In this document: positions 1-10,527 of the stretch, one piece after another
Layout of the letters: every line of letters begins with the position of its first letter
How positions within the stretch are numbered: position 1 is the first letter of the stretch
Translations under genes and position numbers: made by a program
Notes under the pieces: model-generated
What the model was told of the DNA's origin: nothing
Database searches by the model: none
Seen by the model: only the letters and a program-made list of their open reading frames with translations
Assembly (NCBI GenBank): GCA_030323885.1
Contig: JASIRB010002727.1
Location: 1 to 64,000, forward strand
DNA: 64,000 bases
Reading direction: 5' to 3'
Origin: Branchipolynoe longqiensis
Taxonomy: Eukaryota > Annelida > Polychaeta > Phyllodocida > Polynoidae

Positions 1-49
1 ATAAGTGTGACTGACGTCGAGCATTGGCGATATGGAAGTCGGTCTGTAA

Positions 50-965
50 AGCCGTGTTTACACGGGGAATTGTGAAACGATCTAGACAAATCGATTCATA
101 TGAAGCGATGTAGTGGTGCGTTTACACGAGCAAGTTTGAAAGTGTGTAGCCGGCAAGCAGTGCTATTTGTTTATTTTACACGTCGATTCGACGCAGATGT
201 AGCTGCTACGTTAATATCGCTTGGAATTTAAGGTTAATTTAATTAAATTTCATTATTTGAGTCTGTAATTCTGTTAAATATGATCGCATTCACTAGATTT
301 CGGCGTAATCGGACCCTAACACTGCCGGGCACCAGCGATTAGTTACTGCTCCCCCTGTAGCTGGCAAGCTGTACTATTTTATCCTATCTCCTCCCAGGAA
401 CCAGCTGAATCGCTTCATATAAACCACCTCCCGAGGTGGTATAGATGAAGGCGTTTTAAATCGCCCGTGAAAAGCCCCGTTTACACGGGCGATTTAAAAC
501 GTTTCATATGAACCCACTTGCCTAGATCGACTCACATTTGGCGTGTAGACGCGGTTCTGTGGCGTTTTAGGGCTGAATCACTTCATATGAAACGTTTCAT
601 CTAAACCACCTCGCGAGGTAGTATAGATGAAGCGTTTCAGCTGGTTCCCGGCAGTGTTAGGGCCCGATTAGGCCGAAATCTACTGAATGCGATCATATTT
701 AACAGAATTTCATACTCAAATAATTAAATTAAATTAAATTAACCTTAAATTCCAAGCGATATTATCGTAGCAGCTACATCTGAGTCGAATCGACGAGTGT
801 AAACTAAACACATAGCAGTGCTCACCGGCTACAGGCGCACCACAGGCTGCTGATTCCCGGCGCCAAAACACTTTTTAAACTCTGTCCGTGTAAACGCACC
901 TCAAAAACGCATCATATAAATCGCCTTGTCTAGAACGTTTCACAATTCCCCGTGTAAACACGGCT
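50..965. mobile_element. Long-hairpin (foldback) MITE, CCGTGTTTACACGG family
   Basis: The two ends are inverted repeats: the left starts AGCCGTGTTTACACGGGG and the right ends with its reverse complement at 946-965. The inverted homology continues inward: 232-340 matches the reverse complement of about 640-745, so nearly the whole 916 bp can fold into a hairpin around 500. Smaller nested palindromes (AACCACCTC-CCGAGGTGG) lie inside. Flanks are TAA on both sides if the right end is taken one base in (964), which fits the 3-bp target duplication of PIF/Harbinger MITEs; the exact edge is uncertain. There is no coding ORF. A shorter relative lies at 57513-58063. Confidence 0.8.
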
Positions 966-1469
966 AATCACAGCTATAGGAGTGTATTCATAAAAATATA
1001 AATTCATTCAACTGGCTCAGTCAGTCAGTCACTGCCGTGAGTCAGTCAGTCACTCAGTCTCAGACTCAGTGGCTGTGAATAATTTTATTCCGATTCGTTA
1101 ACAAAATAAATTTTAAAATGAAATATATCAAGCCTTAATTTAAAGGGACCAGATATAGGTTGCTGGTGACGGGAACCGTACTCCGACAAATGCTCTCCAA
1201 GCACAACCTTATTTGGTTTTTATGTTTAAAGAACCAAATATGTGTGGGGAGAGTAGGGGACCCACTTCACCACCAGAAGTGGGTCAGTTCTGAGGCTGGG
1301 ACTAGCTGGCAGCTGTTGTTTTAAAAATGGCTGGGTGAGTGGTGATAAGGGCGAGTAAAACTGGGGTATTTTCAATCTTCTTTAGAGTAGTTCAATCAGG
1401 AAATATATTTGTGTAATGTAAAATATATGTTAGTACAATTACATTGCATAATTCAATGAGAAACAGATA
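966..1469. other. Intergenic DNA, no gene seen
   Basis: AT-rich spacer with a short CAGT-type microsatellite around 1012-1070. No ORF of note, no splice-flanked coding segment and no RNA gene was seen. Confidence 0.6.
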
Positions 1470-2454
1470 TGGGTCGTTCTCAGAAGTTGTGTACCAATAG
1501 TGTGACATCAGTACCAGAAAATCAAAATGCTGCCAAAGTCATATAAAAATAATAAGCAAGTTTCCTCAATGTGTATGTCCTTTTGCATCTGAATAATTGA
1601 AAATAAACATATTCTGGCATTTTTAAGTAGGTCAAATGATGCTCACACCCAATAAATAGCAGTATAGCATGGAAACCAATCTGACTCCAAAATCAAATAT
1701 TTTCCACACAAAACTTGACATTTTTAGGACATTTCACATGCCACTTGCTTTATAAACAGTAGTAATAATAATTTGAAACCTCATTGCTATGGTTTTGTCT
1801 TATTTGTGAATATTAAAGAGAAAAGCAAGAAAATATTAGCAGAGTAACAGATTAGCAGAGTAACAAAGTGGAAACAACAATTTTACACAAATGTTCGGCT
1901 CAAATTTCAATGTTTAGGGGCAATTTCAGGATTGATCTTTTACTATACCATAACTGGGTCCATGCATAGTGTCAAATGGTGAAAATAATTCCTGTACTGT
2001 ATCTGTACTCAGTGTTTGATACAGAGTTTCATAGTACTTGCAAGTGGAAACAAAATGTTACGATGTTAATGACTCCAGAAAATGTTAACTATTTCATAAT
2101 TAAATTTTTTTTTTTAGAAATAAATGTCTTCAACTTAATGAAGACATTGTATATGACCATTTGAAGTGAAATGAGCTGTTGTTCAGAGGTTTTCATTAAG
2201 TTTGTGACACTTTATTTTCAATGCTGTTGACAATGTCACAAATTAGTGATGTAATTTTCTATGTATTTAGCTACATCCATCCCAATAAGATACATAATAC
2301 ACAATATTAACATTTACTTTTGATCTAAACTATCTCCCACATTATTTGGCTAACTGATGAAATCTAAATATTGACACTCCAATAAAGGGTTTCTTTGAAA
2401 TATGCATTTCTAGTAGACTACCTCAAGTGGTACACAGTTTCTGAGAACGACCCA
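1470..2454. mobile_element. MITE, TGGGTCGTTCTCAGAA family, full copy
   Basis: Ends are inverted repeats of about 27 bp starting TGGGTCGTTCTCAGAA, with the sequence TGTGTACCA a few bases further in. TA lies immediately outside both ends, consistent with a TA target duplication. The 985-bp body is AT-rich and has no credible ORF. Two partial copies occur in this window, at 25301-26083 (inverted) and 56691-56925. The superfamily is not assigned; TA duplication would fit Tc1/mariner-like or related elements. Confidence 0.8.
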
Positions 2455-2486
2455 TATATAGATGAAAAACGTTTTTTTTGTTGATG

Positions 2487-2572
2487 AATGTAAAAAAGGT
2501 TCTGCTGTGGATGGGGTTTGAACCCACACCACCAAACAACTTCAGATTACAAGCTGTCACGCCTTGCATTAC
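2487..2572 (-). repeat. tRNA-Thr-like (TGT) SINE or pseudogene fragment
   Basis: On the minus strand there is a clear B box (GTGGGTTCAAACCCCA) and an anticodon-like loop CTTGTAA giving TGT. An A-box-like region precedes it and a T-run follows. The 5' acceptor strand does not pair with the 3' side, so a functional tRNA is unlikely. It adjoins the first recognisable part of the DIRS element. Confidence 0.5.
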
Positions 2573-2585
2573 TATCAGCGAGAGC

Positions 2586-2867
2586 ATGGCAGGGGCGATA
2601 AACTACTACTACAGTACACCGGTTGACGGCACACCGAAACATTTCAAGACCATTAGGGAAATCTCTAGGCACTATTCAGGATTTGCCGATGTCCTGGCAG
2701 CACGTTTGCAAGTTCTGAACGATGAGATCAGGTTTGCTGAAGGCAGGAAAGACGGAGGGAGTGCTCTTGTTACCTGCTCTAAGGGCCTAGTCGCAATACT
2801 GATGGCGATCGCGCCCACCATGGATATTATCCTACAGAGAGGGTCAGCTGACCCAGAGCTAGATGTA
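2586..2867 (+). pseudogene. DIRS-type retrotransposon gag-like ORF, 5' part
   Basis: Residues from MAGAINYYYSTP onward form an open frame to 2867, where a TIR element interrupts it. The frame resumes after that element: if the TA duplication is counted once, the codons on the two sides join in frame (DPELDV, then DAQGVHM at 7501). The match to a DIRS gag-like protein is inferred from position, because a DIRS reverse transcriptase follows about 5.5 kb downstream. No catalytic motif is expected. The copy is dead because of the insertion and later stops. Confidence 0.6.
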
Positions 2868-2984
2868 GTGCCAACGATTTTCCGCGATCGCGGAAAACGG
2901 ACAGAAATCGCGGATTGTCAAGTTTGAAACGGAATTAATAAGTTGGAGCGGAATTCCGTTATTTTGTGATTTATATGCATATTT

Positions 2985-5900
2985 CAAGGTTATTATTGCC
3001 GGAAGTGATAGTGAGGATAAGCTCTCACTACCTATAAAGTACTTTCTCATGGCATGCGTATCAAACAGCCTCTGATAACCAAGTCCAACTCCCGGCCTTC
3101 ACGAGGCGAAACTGTTTCTACTGACGGGAGAAGGGGCAAAGGCGGATCTCTGGCGCCTCAAAACCAGATGCTTCGGGCAGGTGGGGCTCGTCAATCTTGG
3201 CTGACTGCTCATCTAGGAGAAGGTAAACTCTGATTTAAAACCCCCGCTGCCGTGCGGCTAGTCCCATTTATGGGAAGACCAGAAGTTGGTAGTGCACACC
3301 AGCGGCCATACCGACTCAATTGTCGGCCTAAACTAAGTGCGGTGCACATCAACTTTGTTGGTGTGGTCAGGGGATGTCACCCCTTCAAGTGCATGAAGAC
3401 TGGAGCAGCAGATGAGTTAGAAGATCAATAGCTTTGAAGGTGTAACAGCAAGATGATGTGGCTCATCAGGGCACACTCTGACAAAGATGAGTAAGTGGCC
3501 AGTCACCTTGGAAAGGAAGGGGAACCTACCAAGTATTTACCCATAGTAAGCAATGGTAATTAATGGAAACAAATTTAGAGATGGAGACAACTCTGGTCCC
3601 TCTGCGGGGAAGCCTTCTAATAGCTACAGTGGAGGCACCTTTCCTTCAACTATTAAGAAACCTAGTAATGACAATGTAAACTCAAAGCCTAAAATAGGAA
3701 GGTATGCATCTGATGTCAGGCAACTGAAAACTGGAGGAAAGGTGCTAAAGATTGGTACATGGAATGTACGAACATTGTACAAACCAGGCCGATATGACAA
3801 CCTGAAAGTGGAAATGACAGCGCTAAACCTTGACATCCTAGGTATAGCTGAGACGAGATGGACGGGTGACGGGAGGATAGGTGATAGTGAGGTAGATATG
3901 ATATATTCTGGAGATGAAAAACATCAGTATGGCGTTGGAATTATGATGAAGAAGTCCATTGCCACCACAATGATTGGATTCTGGCCAGTATCTGACAGAA
4001 TTATTATGATGAAGCTGAGGGGAAAACCGTTCAATATAAACATTCTGCAAGTTTATGCACCAACCTCAGATCACGATGATGAAGAAGTCAACGAGTTCTA
4101 TGACAGCATCAAAAAGGTAATGGAATACACCAAGTCTGGAGAAATAACAATTGTTATGGGCGATTGGAATGCGAAAGTTGGAGAACAACATGAATATCCA
4201 GTAACAGGAAGATTTGGCTTAGGTGAGAGAAATGATCGTGGTGAATACTTGATAAATTTCTGTTTGACATCAAAACTAGTAATTGCTAACACCTTATTTG
4301 AACATCCAAAGAGAAGACTATATACATGGAAGAGCCCTGGTGATGTATGTCGGAACCAGATCGATTACATTCTTGTCAACCAACGATATCGAAATTGTAT
4401 CAAACAGGCAAGGACATATCCAGGTGCTGACATATGTTCGGATCATAATCCAGTAGTAATCAGTATGGTAGTGAAATTGAAACAGCAGAACAAAATTAAA
4501 AACAACATTCAAATGGATATGAACATGTTAAAAGATGCAAAATACAGAACTAAGTATAATGTCTCTGTTCATAACAAATTCAGTGTACTGATGAATGAAG
4601 AAACTCCTCAGAGAGAGTATAACAACATTGAAATGGAATGGGAAGCTCTCAGAGAAAGCATGGTCAAGTCAGCAGAGGAGGTGTTACCAAATAAAAAACG
4701 AGAGACAAAGCAATCATGGATGACGCAAACCATACTAGAAAAGATGGCAGAAAGGAAGAAAGTGAAAACCACTGATCCACCTAAATACAAACACCTGAAG
4801 AATGAAATAGAAGATGAATGCAAAAAAGCTAAAGATGAATGGTGGAATAAGAAGTGTGAAGTAGTGGAACAACTTGAGTCTCAACATCGTTCAAGAGAGA
4901 TGCACAAGAAAGTGAAAGAGATAACAGGTCAAGGATACAGACAGAGAAGCAGTAAATGTATCAAGAACAAAGACGGCAAAATGCTCTTTGAAGAAGATGA
5001 AATAAAGTCCAGATGGGAAGAATATGTAAACGAACTATACAATGATGACAGAGGGAACCCACCCACAATTGAGAAAGAAGATGGGAATATTATATTAGTA
5101 TCAGAGGTTGAGAAGGCTATCAATGATCTAAAGTCAGGTAAGGCTCCTGGAAGTGACCAGATAACATCAGAAATGATAAAAGGACTAGATGAAGTGGGGA
5201 TTCAAATCATTCATAAGCTAGTAACTGACATCTATGAGACTGGATTTATACCATTGAATATGAATGAATCCATATTTGTACGACTCCCAAAGAAGCTAAA
5301 ACCAACATTGTGTACTGAGTACAGAACACTAAGCCTGATGAGTCATATGTTGAAGATGATCCTGAAAATAATTTTACTGAGAAACAGACAGAAAATTGAA
5401 GAACAAATCAGTAACGTACAAAGTGGGTTTATATCTGGAAGAGGTACACGTGAAGGGATTTTCAATATGAGAATGATTTGTGAACGTTATTGTGAAGTGA
5501 ACCAGGATGTTTATGCCTGCTTTATTGACTATGAGAAGGCCTTCGACCGAGTCAATCATGAACTGTTAATCAAATGTTTACAAGATATTGGTGTCAATGG
5601 CAAAGACATTAAACTAATTGTGAACTTATACTGGACACAACGTGCATTTATAAAAATGGAGCAGGGCCTATCGGATGAAGTTATGATTAAACGAGGAGTT
5701 CGACAGGGGTGTGTATTGTCACCATGTCTATTTAACCTGTACACAGAGATGATTTTCAGACACATTGAAGATTGCAAGGGAGTGACAATAGGTGGCATGA
5801 ACGTCAACAATCTTAGATATGCCGATGACAGTGTAATACTAGCAGACAGTGAGAAAAACCTACAAGATATAGTGAATAGAATCAATAAAGCTGGAATACT

Positions 5901-6600
5901 ATTCAACATGAAGATGAATGCCAGGAAGACCAAAACAATGGTTATAAGTAAAAAGACAGATAAACCAAATGTCAATATAACCATAGATGGCACAAACATA
6001 GAACAAGTATCCGAATTCATATATCTCGGACAAAAGATTACAAATGATGGGAGATGTGAGGAAGAAATTAAAAGAAGGATAACAATAGCCCGAACAACAT
6101 TCTCCAAAATGTATAGAGTGTTAACATCAAGTAAGATATTAATACAAACAAGGAAGCGTATTCTTCAGTGTTATGTGTGGTCTACTCTAATGTATGGGGC
6201 TGAGACATGGACAATCTCTAAGAAAATGTACAAACGTTTAGCAGCATTTGAGATGTGGACTTATCGAAGGATGATGAAAATATCATGGACAAAGAAGATC
6301 ACCAACAAAGAAGTTCTCAGAAAAATTAAAAATAAGAAAAGCTTGTTTGCCACTATACAGACAAAGAAACTTATTTATTTTGGCCACATCATTCGTCAGA
6401 GTTCAATATACCGTACATTGTTGGAAGGGAAGGTGAATGGCAGCAGAGGGAGAGGGAGACCAAGAACATCATGGTTTACAAATATTTCACAGTGGACAGG
6501 CTTGAATTATTCACAGTCTATCAGAACAGCACAACATCGGGACAAGTGGAGAACCATTGCATCCAACCCTCGACTAGAGGATGGAACTATTGATTGATTG
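2985..6600 (+). mobile_element. Full-length RTE-like non-LTR retrotransposon
   Basis: The element is bounded by a perfect 10-bp direct repeat ATGCATATTT (2975-2984 and 6601-6610), a typical LINE target-site duplication. It has a 568-bp 5' untranslated region, one 1014-aa ORF, and a 3' end only three bases past the stop, finishing in an ATTG repeat. A single ORF and almost no 3' UTR point to the RTE group; this assignment comes from layout and motif style, not from a tree. No internal stop or frameshift is seen. It lies inside the TIR element at 2868-7053. Confidence 0.85.
3553..6597 (+). CDS. APE endonuclease-reverse transcriptase of RTE-like LINE
   Basis: This 1014-aa protein makes and inserts DNA copies of the element by target-primed reverse transcription. 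An apurinic-type endonuclease domain spans about residues 64-310, with the catalytic-type motifs LGIAETRWTG (Glu100), MGDWNAKVG (202-210) and SDHNP (296-300). A basic lysine-rich linker follows. The reverse transcriptase runs from about residue 540 to 800, with FIDYEKAFD (657-665), GVRQGCVLSP (about 714-723) and YADD (756-759). The C-terminus has the conserved GHI-R and GRGRPRTSW stretches of such proteins. The ATG at 3553 is the first in the long frame, after a stop-rich leader. All key residues are present, so the protein may be functional. Confidence 0.9.
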   Translation: MVINGNKFRDGDNSGPSAGKPSNSYSGGTFPSTIKKPSNDNVNSKPKIGRYASDVRQLKTGGKVLKIGTWNVRTLYKPGRYDNLKVEMTALNLDILGIAETRWTGDGRIGDSEVDMIYSGDEKHQYGVGIMMKKSIATTMIGFWPVSDRIIMMKLRGKPFNINILQVYAPTSDHDDEEVNEFYDSIKKVMEYTKSGEITIVMGDWNAKVGEQHEYPVTGRFGLGERNDRGEYLINFCLTSKLVIANTLFEHPKRRLYTWKSPGDVCRNQIDYILVNQRYRNCIKQARTYPGADICSDHNPVVISMVVKLKQQNKIKNNIQMDMNMLKDAKYRTKYNVSVHNKFSVLMNEETPQREYNNIEMEWEALRESMVKSAEEVLPNKKRETKQSWMTQTILEKMAERKKVKTTDPPKYKHLKNEIEDECKKAKDEWWNKKCEVVEQLESQHRSREMHKKVKEITGQGYRQRSSKCIKNKDGKMLFEEDEIKSRWEEYVNELYNDDRGNPPTIEKEDGNIILVSEVEKAINDLKSGKAPGSDQITSEMIKGLDEVGIQIIHKLVTDIYETGFIPLNMNESIFVRLPKKLKPTLCTEYRTLSLMSHMLKMILKIILLRNRQKIEEQISNVQSGFISGRGTREGIFNMRMICERYCEVNQDVYACFIDYEKAFDRVNHELLIKCLQDIGVNGKDIKLIVNLYWTQRAFIKMEQGLSDEVMIKRGVRQGCVLSPCLFNLYTEMIFRHIEDCKGVTIGGMNVNNLRYADDSVILADSEKNLQDIVNRINKAGILFNMKMNARKTKTMVISKKTDKPNVNITIDGTNIEQVSEFIYLGQKITNDGRCEEEIKRRITIARTTFSKMYRVLTSSKILIQTRKRILQCYVWSTLMYGAETWTISKKMYKRLAAFEMWTYRRMMKISWTKKITNKEVLRKIKNKKSLFATIQTKKLIYFGHIIRQSSIYRTLLEGKVNGSRGRGRPRTSWFTNISQWTGLNYSQSIRTAQHRDKWRTIASNPRLEDGTID

Positions 6601-6720
6601 ATGCATATTTATTGACTTTACTTATATCTTATTAACTTTCATATGTTATATTCAATTTCATGTTTTGTTTTATGGATTTCAGATAGTCCAATCTATCATC
6701 AGTATTTATTTTAATTTTAT

Positions 6721-7610
6721 TTGTCATTCTTTTGTGTGATGATCATGTTGCGATGTATTACATTATTATTTCAATTGGTATCATTATAATAAAAGTGCAG
6801 TGTCAAGTTGAATGCTAAAGTCCCCATCACCATCTCAATGTCTCTTACTCTGTCATCAGAAAGCTCTTTACCTGCAATTAGACAACATTCAATTAATTCT
6901 AACATGATAGCAATACATAAGTAACATAATCAAGCATAAAATTAAAGAGTGTGGAATGGAATTTGTTCTTTTTTTCTGAAACAGAATTGAAACGGAATTT
7001 GCTATTTGGTGAAACAGAATTTGCCTTATTTTGAAACGGAAAATCATTGGCACTATAGATGCACAGGGCGTCCACATGCTTAATGCGATTAAGCTAGAAG
7101 TCGCAACCCACAGCCAGGCGAGATTGGACCGCAAGGCGAGTATCACTAAGGTGGTACATTCCCGATTGTCATTCTTTTGTGTGATGATCATGTTGCGATG
7201 TATTACATTATTATTTCAATTGGTATCATTATAATAAAAGTGCAGTGTCAAGTTGAATGCTAAAGTCCCCATCACCATCTCAATGTCTCGTACTCTGTCA
7301 TCAGAAAGCTCTTTACCTGCAATTAGACAACATTCAATTAATTCTAACATGATAGCAATACATAAGTAACATAATCAAGCATAAAATTAAAGAGTGTGGA
7401 ATGGAATTTGTTCTTTTTTTCTGAAACAGAATTGAAACGGAATTTGCTATTTGGTGAAACAGAATTTGCCTTATTTTGAAGCGGAAAATCATTGGCACTA
7501 TAGATGCACAGGGCGTCCACATGCTTAATGCGATTAAGCTAGAAGTCGCAACCCACAGCCAGGCGAGATTGGACCGCAAGGCGAGTATCACTAAGGTGGT
7601 ACATTCCCGA
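6721..7610. repeat. 445-bp tandem duplication across a transposon/gag junction
   Basis: Positions 6721-7165 and 7166-7610 are near-identical copies with a period of 445 bp. Each unit holds the right end of the TIR element plus about 110 bp of the DIRS gag frame. The copies meet at TTG, shared by both unit ends, which suggests a microhomology-mediated duplication after the TIR element had inserted. The two copies differ by only a few substitutions, so the event is recent. Confidence 0.9.
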
Positions 7611-8551
7611 TTGGGAAAAGAGCTTATAAAAGAGAAGAGGGGTGCGTATGGATATCTACCTGAGCCAACTGAGTTCCTTCTAGGTGAAAACCTAGGCGAG
7701 AGGAACAAACAGCTGCTTAAGTGAGTGAGGGCGTTAGACAACTGCATGAGCACGAACCTCCTACGACCACCAAGGACGTACGGGGGCACCCTACAACAAG
7801 TTCCGAGGGAACGGCCGGTTCCGGAACGTGGATCCAGAGGTGCGTCAAATTGGGGCAACAAACAGCAGGCCCCGGAGAAGCGATTCGGCAGAACGAGTGA
7901 AGACTACGCGCAGTACGGGAAGGTCCCATCATTGTCACGAGGGGGGCATGGTCATGGAAACGCAAATCGGGGTTTTCAGAAATGAGGCGCCCCGCCCAGT
8001 TGGGTGTCTCCACGTCATTTCAAACGGGTGAGCATGACCATATCACGCTATCAGCGGGTAACATTGTAAACCATGTAATAAACGGGGAACATCTAACAAG
8101 TGATAAATGGATCCTGAACTGTGTGGTGGGTCTAACCATACCCTTCCAGCACTCTCCACTACAGCAGCGAGAGCCGTTTCCATTCAGAATGGATGAAGAC
8201 GAAAAGAGTTTCGTGGTAAAAGAAGTGTCAGAGTTAGTAAATAAACAAGTGTTACGTTTAGTAAGTCCAGTATAGGACCAGTGGATCTCAAATATCTTCC
8301 TGAGACCGAAACAGAACAGAAAGTTCCGGATGATCCTAGACCTAACAGAGTTAAACAAACTCATATAATATGAACACTTTAAAATGTTTAACCTTTAAAC
8401 TGCACCTGATTTGTTAAATGTGGGCGCTTGGATGGCGAGTGCAGACTTGACAGACGCGTACTACTCAGTACCAGTAAAAAAGTCACATCGTAAATACCTG
8501 CGGTTCCATATGGAACACACCCTACTCGAGTATCAGGTCCTGCCAAACTGG
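7499..8551 (+). pseudogene. DIRS-type gag (3' part) and start of pol
   Basis: The gag frame resumes after the TIR element and runs through a TGA near 7722 to about 7984. The pol frame follows: residues such as IPFQHSPLQQREPFPF, then the reverse transcriptase region ISNIFLRPKQN, FRMILDLTELNKL and ASADLTDAYYSVPV, which hold the first aspartate of the palm. At least three in-frame stops (near 8272, 8365 and 8397) break pol. At 8551 a SINE interrupts the LPNG motif. No RNA or protein product is expected. Confidence 0.75.
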
Positions 8552-8841
8552 TTACCATGGGGTCGTGGGTTCAAACCCCGGTCGAGTCAAACCAATGACT
8601 TAAAAATTTATACTTGTTGCTTCCTAGCCAGGTGCTCGGCATTATTAGGACAGGGCAAGGACTGGTGTGCTCAGTGTCAGGATAATGTGACTGAGTGGGA
8701 TACCAGGTCATGGTGCCGGCAGCCTGGTTTCCCAGTGGGGCAGCACTATAAAGTCACGATGAGTGCGCACTGTCACAAGTCGGTACCGGTCCTAATATGA
8801 CCTTAGATGTTGCTAGGATGTAAAACAACAAACAAACAAAA
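8552..8841 (+). mobile_element. tRNA-derived SINE, 5'-truncated copy
   Basis: It is flanked by a 10-bp target duplication GCCAAACTGG / GCCAAACGGG (8542-8551 and 8842-8851, one mismatch) inside the DIRS reverse transcriptase. A B box (GTGGGTTCAAACCCC) is present but the A box is missing. The body matches the longer copy at 19790-20100 through the central TTGCTTCCTAGCCAGGTGCT region. The 3' tail ends GATGTTGCTAGGATGTAAAAC followed by CAAA-type repeats. Confidence 0.88.
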
Positions 8842-8851
8842 GCCAAACGGG

Positions 8852-9337
8852 TTGGCGCCTGGACCACGTGTTTTCACCAAATTACTGAAACCCATTTATT
8901 TAGAAATGGGGTCAAGGGGTAATGTATGTTTCCCTTACGTGGACGACAGCTTCGTCATCGGTAACACAAAAGACACATGTAAAGTAGCGATAAATGACTT
9001 AACCGCTCTATTAGGGTTCAAAGTAAATAAGGAGAAATCAGTGTTAGGACCAACACGTTGCCTAAAGTTCCTGGGGTTTGATATAAACTCTGTGGAGATG
9101 ACAGTCTCACTCACATGGGACAAAGTAGAAAAATTAACAAATGCGGCAGAGGAAGTGCTCTCCGCACCAGCACCAACAATTTGCCAGGTGGCGGGCTTTG
9201 TGGGACTGACGGTAGCCTACTCACCAGCAGTAGATTACTCAGGGGCTCATTTCAAAAGACTAGAAAGAGGTGAAATGGATCTCCTAATACGAGTGCGCCA
9301 GCACATGCCTTATACTTACAGAAAGCCACGATAGAGA
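8852..9337 (+). pseudogene. DIRS-type reverse transcriptase, continuation
   Basis: The frame continues after the SINE with GLAPGPRVFTKLLKP and the catalytic FPYVDDSFVIG (near 8933-8960), then LGFKVNKEKSVLGPT and KFLGFDINS. The C-terminal region includes AGFVGLTVAYSPA, leading toward RNase H. The element stops abruptly at about 9337, where the ORF1 of another LINE begins. No RNase H core or tyrosine recombinase of this copy is found downstream. The YVDD style and KVNKEKS motif follow DIRS-1-like elements rather than the GC-rich group at 20-23 kb. Confidence 0.8.
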
Positions 9338-10527
9338 GACTGAGACGAAAGAGAGACCATGGCAAAGATAGAATAAAAAATGAAACCATCTGTTTAAAGT
9401 GCGATCAGAAAGGTCACGACAACACCAGTTGTCAAAACCAGGCAAAATGTTCCAATTGCCTGGGTGACCATATGGCCATATCGATATACTGTCCTGTCTG
9501 GAAAAACAAAAAGCTCATTCAGCAGATCAAGACTGAGAAGCAGCTAAGCTACCCAGAAGCTTGAAGGCTGGCTGAGGCGAATATTCCCTCGCCAACCACC
9601 AAGAGCTATGCTGCGGCAGCCAAAGTCTCCAACAGGACAATTGAATGCCAGACTGAACTGACGTGGTTGACTGGGGGGAAGCAGACTGTCTTCACTCCAG
9701 GCCCGAATCCGACTCCGGTTTCGACCAAAAGTAATAATAGTAATAATAGTAATAATAGTATTGCGGTGCAGACGCTGGCCGTGCCGGCGATGCCCATAAA
9801 GAAGAAGAATTTGTCGGACCGAGTTCCGAAGGGATCTTTGACCCCTACGGACAAAATGTCCAGGGGGTCATAGATCTCCAAAAACTTAACGTCAAATAGA
9901 TATTGGGCACTGGCTGATATTGAGATGCCTGAGACTGTGGAAACCCACAGTCGAAGTCTTTCCCTCAAACCAAAGGCGAGGGGGAGAACACCTGTCACTG
10001 CTCCAAAATGACAGTGACGGGTGCATCTCTTATTCAATGGAACTGCCGAGGTTTTAGGAGCAACATCAAAGAGTTGTCTCTTCTTTGTTGCAACCTCAAT
10101 CCACTTGCTGTTTGCCTACAAGAAACTTATATAAAAGCTTCTGAGTTGTAGTCTTAAAAGGCTACACCATTCATAACAAGCACGCACCAGATGGAGACCG
10201 AGCCGCTGGCGGCTCCTCCATCTTAGTCAGACGTGATGTGGTATGTACGCGGTTATCCTCCGACTCATGGAACTGAGGAAGTCTGGGACACATCCACTCG
10301 AGTACCAAGGACTACATGCAGAGATTCAAGGCCAGTTTGCAGACCACCTCTCCATATACACTGATGGTTCGAAAGACCAAAGCGGGTAGCTGCTGCGGCA
10401 GTCTGCCGACGGGAACAATTTGGCGTACGCTTGCTCGATCAGAGCTTGATTTTCACTGTGGAAGCCCGAGCATTCCTTCTTGCGTTGGAGTGTATCGAGG
10501 TATCCAACCACACTAACTATGTTATAT
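9338..10527 (+). pseudogene. RNase H-bearing LINE (I/Jockey-like), part 1
   Basis: The first frame is an ORF1 nucleic-acid chaperone remnant with zinc knuckles: CLKCDQKGHDNTSC and CSNCLGDHM near 9389-9475. A low-complexity AAT/AGT run (SNNSNNSNN) follows at about 9735. After 10010 the start of an APE endonuclease is readable (IQWNCRGFRSNIKEL, LQETYIKAS). The rest of the endonuclease and the whole reverse transcriptase are gone: near 10270 the sequence jumps to an RNase H start (SIYTDGSKDQSG, then VEARAFLLALE in another frame). In-frame stops and shifts make it dead. A 1010-bp MITE splits the RNase H at 10528. Confidence 0.75.

Larger units (their letters stand above)
2868..7053. mobile_element. 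TIR element with TA target duplication, host of a LINE
   Basis: The left end GTGCCAACGATTTTCCGC and the right end GGAAAATCATTGGCAC are inverted repeats. TA flanks both sides at 2866-2867 and 7054-7055, inside the DIRS gag frame. Without the LINE at 2985-6600 only about 570 bp remain, with no transposase ORF, so it is a non-autonomous element. Repeated GAAACGGAAT and GAAACAGAAT motifs lie near both ends. The superfamily is not assigned. Confidence 0.7.

Noticed and set aside
2487..2572. Functional tRNA-Thr gene
   Set aside because: The 5' acceptor strand is missing; only a tRNA-like B box and anticodon arm remain.
5556..6107. 183-residue minus-strand ORF inside the LINE
   Set aside because: Antisense to the reverse transcriptase, which has all conserved motifs on the + strand.
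6889..7861. Two similar minus-strand ORFs in the tandem duplication
   Set aside because: They mirror the duplicated transposon end and contain no domain; the similarity comes from the duplication itself.
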